A stretch of 35,137 bases of DNA from contig JANDJZ010000498.1 in NCBI GenBank assembly GCA_027943245.1, positions 1 to 35,137 on the forward strand, given 5' to 3'. Numbering within the stretch: position 1 is the first letter of the stretch; each line of letters starts with the position of its first letter. Under the pieces are notes generated by a model. The model worked only from the letters and a program-made list of their open reading frames with translations, searched no databases and was not told the origin of the DNA. Positions 10,001 to 20,187 of this stretch are shown one piece after another. A program made the translations under genes and the position numbers. The stretch comes from Acanthamoeba sp. SK_2022b. Its lineage: Eukaryota; Discosea; Longamoebia; Acanthamoebidae.

Positions 10001-12346
10001 AGCCAGGTGAGTGCTGAGGACGCGATGATGATGTAGCCTACCACCACAGCCTTCATATTGCTGTAGAATTCTTGCTCCGCCATTTGGGCTGGCTGCTCGG
10101 CGCCAACGGGGATCTGTAGCCATTGGGTAACGGTTAAACGAAAGATGCTCGCGTTGACAAAGATGCTCGCGACGTACGTCCACGATATCACCAGTATCCA
10201 TAAGGAGCTGCCGAAGCTGTTTAGAGGGGAAGTTAGTGACCCCTCCCTGAGGCCGTGGACGACTGAACATTGTGAGTCACGTGCCTGTAGCGCGGTGAGG
10301 CCAATCCAATGGGGCAAGAACGCAAGCAGGGCTAGCACGGCCGCATTGAACGCAAGGACCAAGCCCAGCATCATAAGCAGCTTTGTGATCGGCCCTCGGA
10401 GACCAACTATTGTCAGCAGCAGGTGTTAGCCTAGCCAGTCTCCTAATGTTTCCATCAACTCATGGCAGAACGTACCCAAGTCTTCGAACTCGATCTCTGC
10501 CACCGTCGAATGAAAGCAAAGAGTGCTCGAGCATCAGCGCAAGCTTGTGCCAAAAGTGGGGGACAGGGTGGATGTAGACAGTACCAATAACGTCATCATC
10601 GCCATCGTGCAGGTCCAGAAGCTCTACACCAAGTAAGGAGATGAAATGTAAGTTGGTAGGCCTTTCTGAAGGTAAGTACTGGGCTTGGGCGACGAGGTGA
10701 GAGAAACTAACCCTCGGGTCCTCCTTGCATATCGCCTACGTTGGCTCCTGCGTCGCCTTGTGGGTGGTCCGCTTCCGCGCCGGCTGCTTCGCCTTCGGGT
10801 TGCTCGATCGCGTTATGGCCTGCTTCTGCTGGATGATGATGGTGATGCTCGTCTATACTCGAGCAAAGTGGAGACACGAAAGTGAAGACACAAAGCTGTG
10901 AGCTCAACGGTAAGCAGCGCGCAACCGAGAGAAAGGAAAGTACCGCCCAAAAGGTCGACCTCTGGCATGGTGTGCAGGTACTCGACCAGCCACGTTGTGC
11001 CCAGGAAGAGAATGAAGATACATACAGACAAGAAGGCTCCCCATATACAATCGTTGTGCGAGAGGCTGTAGGTGGTGAGGAAGCAGCAGGTGAGCCAACA
11101 GTAGCATCATCGCACGCACACAGGCCTGCTAGACTTACGCGAAATGGAACTCGCTAGAGAAGTAGTATCGCCAGATCCAGCTTGTGCCCACGGGAATGGC
11201 CCCGAACCACCCAAAACACGTCAGCAGAGTTCGGAACACGCTCTTGGACGACCGGGCAGCCTTGACAGGAGACAGACATCAGTTGGGTAAGACCACGTGT
11301 CAACACGATGCAACGAGGGGGCGTCCAAGTCACCTTCTTGATAACTCCAAGCAGGAGTTCGTGGCCAGCCAGGATCTTGGGCGCGTTCTCGGCATATACT
11401 GCGAGCATAGGCGAAGGCACGTGTAAGCTAACGTGCCGCGCAGTGGCAGTGGACTAGTCGCTTCAGGTCGTACCAGGTTGAAAGCGGAAGGGGTGTTTAC
11501 AAAGTTCACATGAGGTCTTGTTGCTGTGCTTGAGCCAGAGCGTGAGGCACTCCTGCAGGATGGGTGAGCGATCACGACCAAGACAGCCATCACAAGGTGT
11601 CGACTAGAGACACGGTGGTCAGTGCACCGACCTGGTGGACGTAGCGAATGGAGCCTTTGCACAAGCAGGGATAGAACAGCGGCTGGTCTGGCGTGGACTC
11701 GCACCTGAAGCGCGGTCAGAACCTATCGTATCATGCGGAGCAGAATAAGAAGAGGTCTCTTCTTTGACTTACCGGCAGACACGGCACACCTCCTCGCCGC
11801 CCACTTCGTCTTCGTCTTCAGGAGATTGCTGGTCATGAACGACCTCACTCGCTACGCCAGCGTAGTCGTGCACCTCTGGCCGCTCCTGCTGCTGAACGTG
11901 ATGGACCGATGGGTCGGAGGAGTGCAAGAGTGGTGCAGTGGGGCCCGCGTAGTGCGTAGTTGGCGTAGCACGAAATGGGGCTGTGTCCTCCTCCCATTCA
12001 TGCGCGTGGTGCTGTTCATTCCTCAGCGAGCCAAAGAAGGGCGATGATGCAGGCAGCTCAGCTGATTGCAACGCCACATACAACCAGAACGCAGATGTTT
12101 GTAAGTTGTAAAAGTGCAAATACAAATACCTCCCACTGGAGTGGTACCATTTCGATCAACGATTTCGTCGAATGCAGCAGCGCGATACTCCTCGTAGTCA
12201 TCATAATCGTAAAAATCATCGTAAGCGTCGTGCTCGGCTACGTAGTGATATGGATTGGGACGCTGAAAGGCGCGACCATCCAACCCCTGTCGGTGCTGAT
12301 ACATCTGGTATCTGTGCCGTAGGGCAGATCGCTCCTCTTCTGCCAT
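7043..12346 (-). CDS. MARCHF6: Doa10/TEB4-type ER RING-CH ubiquitin ligase
   Basis: Twenty-nine exons and about 1000 residues. Exons: 12346-12130, 12061-11773, 11704-11632, 11552-11474, 11398-11334, 11260-11139, 11065-10944, 10852-10712, 10623-10585, 10496-10476, 10406-10285, 10216-10178, 10113-10000, 9920-9887, 9821-9766, 9703-9557, 9483-9425, 9326-9245, 9157-9056, 8970-8845, 8738-8613, 8520-8451, 8360-8278, 8195-8097, 8019-7879, 7755-7666, 7572-7459, 7370-7266, 7168-7043. A Tyr/Asp/His-rich N-terminus precedes a RING-CH finger at about 164-214 with the order CRVC, CLC, HQEC, CELC (Cys4-His-Cys3). Many membrane segments follow, with family landmarks [29 protein letters not shown] and the C-terminal [13 protein letters not shown]. 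The family ubiquitinates misfolded and short-lived proteins at the ER and inner nuclear membrane. Exon 10 is a 21-nt microexon; intron 10284-10217 has a GC donor. Start is the first in-frame ATG. Confidence 0.93.
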
Positions 12347-12436
12347 CCTCCAAGCTCAAACAAGTGGGTATGCTTGAATTTTTGTGCATTTTATTTATTA
12401 TTGTTGTCTTTTATTGTCGACACGTCACCCACGGGC

Positions 12437-14624
12437 TCAGAAGTAGATAGAGCCAAGCGATGGTTTGTGCACCACCTTCCGCCGCTTCTCTGCGAGCGCG
12501 TTCTGGTCGTCCGATTGCTGCTGCTGCTGCTGGGTGACTTCTTGGAAGAGTCGCAGCTCCTTGAACATTTCGAGAGCCCGCGACAGGCCTCCGTTGGTCG
12601 CGCAGTCCCTGATCAGCGCCGCCAGCGTCTCCTCCGTCGGCTTGATGTCTTCCCTAATCATCTCCGCCACGATCCGATCAAAGTCCTGGAGGCGTAGGGC
12701 CGCTCGATGATGTCAGCGTTGCTCCAATACAGGAGAGCAATCACCCTTCCCACCAAAACGATGGGTTGGCTATGCGGGCTACCTGTGGCTCGGAGCAGGC
12801 AGGAATCAGGCCCGTGTAGTAACTCGCATCGAGCTGATATTTCTGAGGAAACGAATAGCGGCCCAGGCGATGAGATCATGCACTCGACTTCCAGCTTGTC
12901 GTGTCAGTTGAGAGAGCGTTACCTCTGGCGCGAGACGCAGTATCCGCTTCATTTGGCTCAGGACCTTCAGACCGCTTCCTGTGTGGTGTTGGTGTTGGTG
13001 TTGGTGTTGGTGTTGGTGTTGGTGTTGGTGTTGGTGTTGGTGTTGGTGTTGGTGTTGGTGTTGGTGTTGGTGTTGGTGTTGGTGTTGGTGTTGGTGTTGA
13101 GTAGGAGAATAAGAACGGCCGCTGCGCATCAGTAGAGGCGCGTGTGTGGGACGTACGGAAATCGGCCGTCATCGCACAGGCATCAACATAGGCCGCGAAG
13201 CTTGTGGGAGTGGGTCGGAGGCCTATACCGATCGAGCAGGTTAGCAGGAGCAGAGATAGGATTCGCTGGTGCTCCTGAGCAACACGTGCCTTCTTCGTGC
13301 ATGAGCTCGAACGCACGAATAGCTCTCTCAACGCTATGGTTCTTTCCGCAAGCGAGGATGAGGCTGCAGAGACCACCAGGCCGTCAGAACCTCAAGACGA
13401 AGAGAGAACGGGAGAGAGGAAGATAGAGAGCAGGGAGTCATCACAGCATACCGATTGAATACAAATGTGGAAGGTTTGCTCTCCACCAAAAGGTGGCGAT
13501 CTCGACGCATAAGGTCCACTACAGAAAAGGCCTTTGTCAGCTGGCCCTGAGCGCTGGACACCTGCCGAATCCAAGAACGAAGCAGGCACTCAGTGCGTCA
13601 GACTGGTGGACGGTGGTAGGGCGTGACACGGGCCTGCCTCTTTCTCTCTCTCGTACCTCAACGAGATAGCCGTAGTTGAGCTCGAAGGATTTGATGTTCT
13701 CATTACAAAGTCTCTCATATTCAGCAAACGTTGCCTGCTCAGAAACAACCGCAGAGCGTTGGTATGCGGTCGAGAGAGAGAGAGAGAGAAAGAGAGGAGG
13801 CAAGCCTACCTCGAGGTTACCGATGTAGCTGAGCGCGGCCAAGACAGCTGTGCCATCGCGCTTTGTGCCACCACGCACGCGTGGATGCAGAGCGAGAACC
13901 CGTGGTCCAAATTCAGTGAGCTTCTGGCGTCGGTTCAAGATCATCGCTCGCAAGAGGTTCGCCTAAAGCCAGGCAGGTGCGAACACGTGAGCTAGAGCGA
14001 GAGAGAGACGTCCGCACGCTCCACCACCGAGATGAAGGCAAGGCGCGAAGGAAAGAAGCTACTTACAAGCTGTCGTGGGGCAACGGGTTCGTCCGAGCCC
14101 TCAAGTGCCTTGAGTCGGTCCTCGAACAGAGGCCGCTTGCTGAGCTTGATGAAGCTTTCCTCCTGTATGACGCGTGCGTGTCATTTCTAGCGAGACCGTT
14201 GACTGGCCAGCCAGCACGCCAACGAACAAGGGCAGAGCCAGAACGTACATCGTCATTAAGAGGTGCGCTTACAGGTGAGGCAGCGCCCTTGGTCGAGACA
14301 GGAGCGTCAGGCTGCGTAGTAAGTGGACGGCAGAGTGCTGGAGGGGAAAGAGATGACGAACAATCGATGTGAATTGCTAACGCTTTAAACGAGCGCAGCA
14401 CGGGCACGCACCTGGAGCGGTCGGGAGTGTGAGGGAGTGACGCAGCAGGACTGAAGTAGACGAGAGTGTGCGCGTCGAAGAGAAAGAGCTCACATAGGAG
14501 AGGGGAAGGGGAGCTCGTCGCTGCCACAGTGCCCTAGACAGGTCGCTACTTCTGCATTGCGTGCGGTCGATTAAATTTAGTAATGGACAAGAAAAATGGT
14601 ACCGTAGAGAAGGCACCTTCGCAT
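12437..14624 (-). CDS. Mitochondrial-type pentatricopeptide repeat (PPR) protein
   Basis: Twelve exons: 14624-14617, 14533-14412, 14337-14273, 14162-14067, 13962-13810, 13734-13657, 13561-13452, 13363-13290, 13222-13157, 12978-12923, 12842-12783, 12685-12437; 378 residues, phases consistent. The start is MRRALWQRRAPL followed by a Ser/Arg/Leu-rich stretch without acidic residues, a good mitochondrial presequence. Downstream come PPR helix pairs, for example the run NRLILACGKNHSVERAIRAF, then the inter-repeat MHEEGLRPT and FAAYVDACA, and near the end IKPTEETLAALIRDC with ALEMFKEL. PPR proteins bind single-stranded RNA in organelles and act in processing or translation. The C-terminus has a Gln run and a basic tail. 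The first coding exon is only 8 nt. Intron 13289-13223 uses a GC donor, and intron 13156-12979 is swollen by a hexamer repeat. The intron at 14272-14163 (110 nt) could hide another small exon. Confidence 0.85.
12985..13098. repeat. GGTGTT hexamer microsatellite, 19 exact copies
   Basis: The plus strand reads GGTGTT nineteen times without interruption. In the sense of the PPR gene it is AACACC and fills the intron 13156-12979 up to a few bases before the acceptor acacag. All six frames are open because the period is six, giving meaningless dipeptide runs (TP, HQ, GV), so it is not coding. Removing it would leave a 64-nt intron, the usual size here. Confidence 0.95.
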
Positions 14625-14962
14625 TCTGGGAATTCGCTGTTGTCTGTTGGTGTCCTGTTCTGTTCGATTGCAGTAAAGTTGACGGTGGTGCTTTGAATCT
14701 GTGGCCAGGCGATACCCCTTTATAAATTGGCAAACTGCCAGAAATTCAGTAAAACTCCCCGCAGACAATGGCATTGACAATGACAACTATGCGGCTGACA
14801 GTACATCGTTGGAATACCAAACCTCTGAAGTTTGGCGCAAAAACTCGCTGGATTTATGCGACGCTTCCCTACCTGACGACGCCGAGCTCACGGAGAGGAG
14901 CCGACGTCGTACACAAACGAACAAACTCAGCACCATTATAGACGAAACAAGACTGTACGACA
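14625..14962. promoter_or_regulatory. Divergent promoter between PPR and LOG genes
   Basis: This 338-bp gap separates two ATG codons that face away from each other, so it must hold the start signals of both genes. It contains a TATA-like motif at 14721-14726 and is less GC-rich than the genes. No supported reading frame crosses it. Confidence 0.5.
14721..14726 (+). promoter_or_regulatory. TATA-like box (TATAAA)
   Basis: The motif is cctttataaattgg. It lies 237 bases before the LOG-family ATG on the plus strand and about 97 bases before the PPR ATG on the other strand, so it could serve either, or a leader with an intron. Only the motif supports it. Confidence 0.35.
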
Positions 14963-16834
14963 ATGCAAGGACCGGCAATTGTTGGAGAGACGGCACCGGA
15001 GACTGTCGTGGTGGAGCTGGCATTCAAGGGCTCCAACGAGGAGAACGAAATAGAGACCCTGGACGAATTCCTGGCCAAGGTCGACGGCAACGAACCCTCA
15101 ACCCTCGACCTCTCCGGCTGGGTCTTCCAGGCCGTCGACTTCTCCAGCCTCCCCGCCGACCAATTCCTCCGGTACCCTCCGGCCACCTCAATATTATTTT
15201 ATTTATTAAACTCTAATTAATTATTTTATTGTTCAGATTCAACTTTAGCAAGGCTTCGCTGTGGGGCTGCGTGCTACCCGACGGAGTACACCCCAATATC
15301 TTGCGCGCACAGGGCGCTGTCGTGCTGGAGAATCCGCTAGACGTCCCCTTCAAGGTGAGTAGTCGTAGTTCGTTGCCTTCTACTTGCCCTCACGATGTGC
15401 TCACCACTTCATCCGTTTGCCCCTTCAGGCCTTCCGTGCGTTCATGTACAGGCAAGAGGAGTTGGCCAAGGACGATGCGGCGATCTATCAGTGGTGCGCA
15501 AGGGGAGTTGTTGGGCGCCGTCTGGCGCCTTGGCTTACCGAACGGGTTCTCTCTGCGCGATGTGTGCACTTGCAGGTACCTCCGACACGGCAAGGAGTTG
15601 CAGCCGCTCTTTGCAATGACCACGCACGACTACTCGATCAAGGACGCCCTCTACGACTATCTCGAGGTAGCCACCCTGCCGAGATCAGTGCGTGTAGGAG
15701 CACCTGGCTAAGCACGACACGACACATCACACACGCACACAACGTGCAGGGCAAGACCGTCGTGTCGATCATGGGCGGCCATGGCATGTCCCGCTCGAGC
15801 GACATCTACCGTAACGTCACCAGGCTCGCCTGGAGGCTGGCGCGAGAGGGCTTCTTGATGGTCACCGGTTCGCTGCCTTCCCTCTCATTTTTCCGAGATC
15901 GAACAACAAACGCTGATGACCTCGGCCAGGCGGCGGGCCCGGCGCGATGGAGGCCGCCAACATGGGGGCCTACCTCAAGAACCACGGCGAGACCGAGCTC
16001 GACGAGGCGCTCTCGATCATCGGGACGGGCAACGACGTGGTGCCCCCGAGCAAGGAGTTCATCAACGTGGGGCCGGCCCTCAACGTCATCGAACGCTTCG
16101 GGCCCACCACCTACATGCCCAGCATCGGCATCCCCACCTGGCGATACGGCCACGAGCCCTCCAACGTGTTCGCCACCTTCCACGCCAAGATGTTCTCCAA
16201 CGCCGTGCGCGAGGTAACCGAGACCCGCCTCTCTCTGATCTTTCCACTGTCATCCCTTGCGCTCGTCGATTATCTCTTCTGACTGCCTCTTCCTGATGAT
16301 GGTGTAGGACGGCATCATCGCTGTCTCCAACGGAGGCATCATCTTCACGCCGGGAAGCGCTGGCACCCGACAAGAGATCTTCCAGGACGGTACGTGCGCC
16401 GCCATCCTCCGCTCCTCCTCCAAAACCAACCAGCTCGTCGTTGACCTTGGCCCGGTGGTTTGGGGGGGGGGGGAACGCGTGTGCAGCCTGCTACAACCAC
16501 TACTCGAGCGAGGCCGAATGCTGTCCGATGGTCTTCTACCCGGCCGACTTCTGGAGGGAGAACGGGGTCTTTGATCTCCTCAAGACCACATCAATAGTGC
16601 GTGCCCCCCCCCCCGCTGCCTTCCTCGTGGGTGTGTGTCGGTCCGCTCACCGAACGCGCGCAGGGGAGGCCGTACCACGACCTGCTGCTGTGCACGGACG
16701 ACGTGGAGGAGATCATCGCCCTGTTCGTGCGACACCGAGAAGCGAGGGGCCTGTCGCGACTCACCGACGAGGTCCTGCAAAGTAAGTACTGGATGGCGGG
16801 CGCCGCCCGCAAGAAGGAGCTCTCCTCGGCGTGA
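14963..16834 (+). CDS. LOG-family (lysine decarboxylase-like) Rossmann protein
   Basis: Nine exons: 14963-15171, 15237-15354, 15429-15493, 15576-15666, 15750-15867, 15930-16213, 16308-16389, 16487-16596, 16664-16834; 415 residues, phases consistent. An N-terminal domain of about 160 residues precedes the LOG fold. It starts with VVSIMGGHGMSRSSD, continues with VTGGGPGAMEAANMG (residues about 198-212), and has PGSAGTRQEIF (about 312-322) where most relatives carry PGGxGTxxE. The two-domain layout and the MGGHG start recall bacterial PpnN-type nucleotide glycosidases more than the single-domain plant LOG enzymes; that is inference. Family members hydrolyse the glycosidic bond of nucleoside 5'-monophosphates. 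The acidic catalytic Glu of the second motif is kept, the second Gly is replaced by Ser. Cytosolic, no targeting signal. Introns 7 and 8 contain runs of 12 G and 11 C. Confidence 0.85.
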
Positions 16835-16896
16835 TGTAGAATTATGGCCATACTCGTTGTGATCATAGCCATTAGCATGTTAGCATTTGTCGATGG

Positions 16897-16983
16897 TCAG
16901 TCTCTTTTCTTTGTTTCGCTGCTGGAGATCCATTCAAACACTCGTGCCTGCGCCACGACTTGATCAGCAACTCACACAAACAC

Positions 16984-17048
<65 letters not shown>

Positions 17049-18185
17049 CGTACTCTCAGGTGTGGCCTGAAGTAGATGATGCTGGCCAAGCCGGCAAGGG
17101 ACACGAACGCGAGACCGGACAGCGCGAAGAGGCCCACGCCCAGCGTGTAGCCGGCCAGCGCCAGGCCGGACCACTCCGCCCGCCCGCGCTCGGCGAGTCG
17201 CCTCGCGCCTTCCCCGCCCGTGTTTTCGTAGTCGCTGCTCTGGCTTGTCAGCGCAGCGCACACGCTCGTCGGCCGATCAAAGCTCTGGTGGCAATGGTAG
17301 CCTGGGGGTGGGGAGTGGCCCCTCGTGAGCGAGCCCCATGGGTAGTGGGCGACGGTTCATAGCAGAGAGGCTTGAGGCGTAGTAGTAGTACCGGGCTCAA
17401 TGCGGCAGGTGTGAGCGGTGCAGCCGTCCCCGTCCAGCGCGTTGCCGTCGTCGCACTCCTCGCCCGCGTCCAAGAGGCCCGACCCGCAGCGCACCGTGCG
17501 CTTGGCAAAGACGAAGAGCCAACAGCCGTCCCTGCTCGGCACGGGGAGAGAGCGCCACATTAAGCGAACGGCCACGGCGGGCTGAGCACAGTACGGACCT
17601 CGCCGCCATCCCAAACTCGTTGACTGCGGGCGAGAGCAGGCGCTCGGCTCCCTCGTGCGACCTGATCAGCATGGCGACCGCCAGCGACGGCGAGGCAGCC
17701 TTTGCGCGGATGGCCACCGCCGTCAGGTGCGCCGAGAGAGTCCTGCTCTCCGGCACGGCCCTCGCCTCGCCCTCCGCGGGCAGCCCTTGGCAAACCTCTC
17801 TTGCGCATGAGCCGCGGCCAAAGGCCAACCAGTGTTGTGGGGGAGGGGGCTACCCGAGCGGAAAGCAGCTCCGCCGCTTTCTCGTTCATGTGTGGCGAGC
17901 TCCACAGAGGCTCAAGTGGAGGAACGCCGCTGGTGGCCTTCAGCATGCGGTGCATGTTGACGGCGCTAGCGGCTTCGGCAGCTTCGTCGCGAGGCTGTGG
18001 AGGCAGCGGTAAGCCATGAAGCAGCAGAGACGGGAGGACAGAGAAGTATAGGAGGGGGTTACGGGTGGACCCGAAGGCAACAGCGCGAGGAAGGCCACCA
18101 CCAGTGCTGCCGTGGTCAGCACCATCATCCTGCCGTTGCCGCTCCACCTGCTGGCGGCTCCATCGACCGCTTCATGTCTACGCAT
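16897..18185 (-). CDS. Single-pass membrane protein with DUF4215 Cys-rich repeat
   Basis: Six exons: 18185-18063, 17994-17854, 17795-17599, 17531-17392, 17301-17054, 16947-16897; 299 residues, phases consistent. A hydrophobic N-terminus (MMVLTTAALVVAFLALL) acts as signal peptide or anchor; the ATG at 18185 gives 19 extra residues before it, and the internal MM would be a tidier signal start. A region of about 110 residues without recognised domain follows. Residues about 170-205 form one DUF4215-type repeat: CGSGLLDAGEECDDGN, GDGC, C, then EPGYHC. This repeat is known from secreted and surface proteins of many eukaryotes and of myxobacteria. A strong membrane helix (about 247-279) and a 20-residue basic tail end the protein, so the repeat should face outside. 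The last intron starts with a long GT/CA microsatellite. Ligand unknown. Confidence 0.75.
16986..17046. repeat. CA dinucleotide microsatellite
   Basis: About 30 uninterrupted CA units. It lies in the last intron (17053-16948) of the Cys-rich membrane protein, just after the 5' splice site in the gene's sense, where it reads GT repeats. This creates many cryptic GT donors beside the true one. Confidence 0.95.
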
Positions 18186-18379
18186 TGCTTGCCCAACGCC
18201 GCCTCGGCACAGCCGCTTTCATCCACTACCCGCTCTCTACGTTTTTGCACGAAAAGAAACGGAAGCGGGCAGAGTTTTGTGGGGGGGGAGGCAAAGATCT
18301 TTGTACATCGAGTGGACGGGCAGACAAAATGGTGGATTGGGAACCTCTCCCTTGCGAGAGGCAAGTACGATGCGTCGCC

Positions 18380-19656
18380 TCAGTCGAGTTCCGCGAGGCT
18401 CTCGTTGATGAGCAGCAGCGCGGCGGTGGCGGCCGCGTCCGAGGCAAACAGCCCACCGCCACCGGTGTTGGCGGAGGGAGCTGGCGCGGGAGCGACGACG
18501 GCCGACGAGGGCTGCTGCTGCGACGACGTCGGTGGAGGCGTAACGGCAGCCGCGGCCGCGGCGGCAGCGGCAAAGGGGTAGAGCAAGGCCGACAGATCCG
18601 GTGACAGGACTGGTGGGGCAAAGGCGGTCGTTGAGAAGGCGGAGGGCACGGCGTACGAGTTGGACAACGACGAAGCCGCGAGCGAGGCGAACGATGGCAG
18701 GGGCTGCTGCGGGAACAGCGGAGGCAGCACCAACGCCGCCGGATTGGTCGACTGCGAGCAGCGGGCGTCGTCGTCGTCGACCTGCTGCTGGGGATCGGGC
18801 CTCTGCTCCTCGGTGGCGTCGACGTCGTCGTCGTCGGTGGCCTCGCCCTCGTCGGCCAGCGAGAGCCGGCGCTGTCGGGGTCGATCGTCGTCGCCCAGCG
18901 TTGAAGGCGAGTAGGCGGCGAGCCGAGGCTGGAAGGCCGTGGGGAGGTCGAGCATGGGGGACAGGCTGGAACTGTTGGAGAGGATCGACTGGAGCGCGGG
19001 CGACAGGTAGGCCGACGTCGACGCGCCCTGCCCGATCGGCGGAAACGCGGTGGAGGTGCCCGACGACGACGCAGGCGAAGGTGAAGACGGGGACGACGAC
19101 GAGGAGGAGGCGGAGGAGGTGGCGGTCGAGGCCGCCGCCGGGGTTGAGTGGTACATGGACGCGAGCGACGGGGTGGGCGAGGCGAAGGAGGAGGGGAGAG
19201 GGCTCGTCGAGGCCGCGCTCGGGCTGCCCAACACCGAGTAGAGCGAGGAGAGGCCCGGAAAGTGGTGCGGGTAGTAGGTGGTCGACTCGCCGTCGCTGGC
19301 GCTCCGGCCCGTGTCACCGCCTCCGCCCGCGGCGTAGCTCATGGTGGCCCAGGGCGGGCTGGCGAGAACGCTATAGAGCGAGGAGGGCGTCGGTAACGAG
19401 GACGAAGACGACAAGGATGATGGAGAGGCGGTGAAGGCGGAGGAGGAGGTAGAGGCGAGGGAGGGGGAGAGGGCGAGGGAGGGAGAGTTGGAGGCCGACA
19501 CGAGGGCGAAGATGGACGAGGCGGACGAGGAGAGGGAAGACGCGAGATGGTCCTGCGTCTGTGAGGATACCGATTGCGTGCGACTGCGCTTGCGGGTCGA
19601 GGGCGGGCTCCCATCGTAGGCCTGCCCATCGCCCTCGGCTGTGTGTGCGTGTGTGC

Positions 19657-19691
<35 letters not shown>

Positions 19692-20141
19692 TTAGTGGGC
19701 GCGTCTACAGCGTGGTCGAGACGATACAAGGATTCGATGACGGCACCTTCCCCGTCGATGTCGCTCGTCTTCTTCTTGCGTCGTCGCCGTTTTCTCGAGT
19801 TTTCCTCGAGACCGGGCGCCAAGTGGTTGTGCGTCCCCTCGTACGTGTTGATTACATGCGACCCGTTTTGTTCCACCTGTTTGATTGGTCGCGCAATGCG
19901 TTGGCATGGTGGTCCCTCAACAAACTCTCTCCCTCCTCGCGCGCACACATAGGGCACACACAACCACGACACACCCCAACACAAATAAACCAACGCACGC
20001 GGCAAACGCGAGCGCACCTGCTTTTTCACGGGGCAGTCTTTTTCTGTACACTTGTAGTAGCTGCGCGGATAAGCAGAGCCTGCGTGGGAGGGCGCGTGAG
20101 CATGTGAATAGGAACGCGACCTCATTGGGCGAGAGGGAACA

Positions 20142-20187
<46 letters not shown>

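Noticed and set aside
12985..13098. Regular repeats as a CRISPR array
   Set aside because: The unit is a pure 6-bp tandem repeat without spacers, in a eukaryotic intron.
12900..13376. Open frames with long TP, HQ or GV dipeptide runs
   Set aside because: They are the six frames of the GGTGTT hexamer, which lies in an intron of the PPR gene.
18226..19317. A 363-codon Arg/Pro-rich minus-strand open frame
   Set aside because: It is another frame of the GC-rich last exon of the WRKY gene, whose frame continues from the conserved domains.
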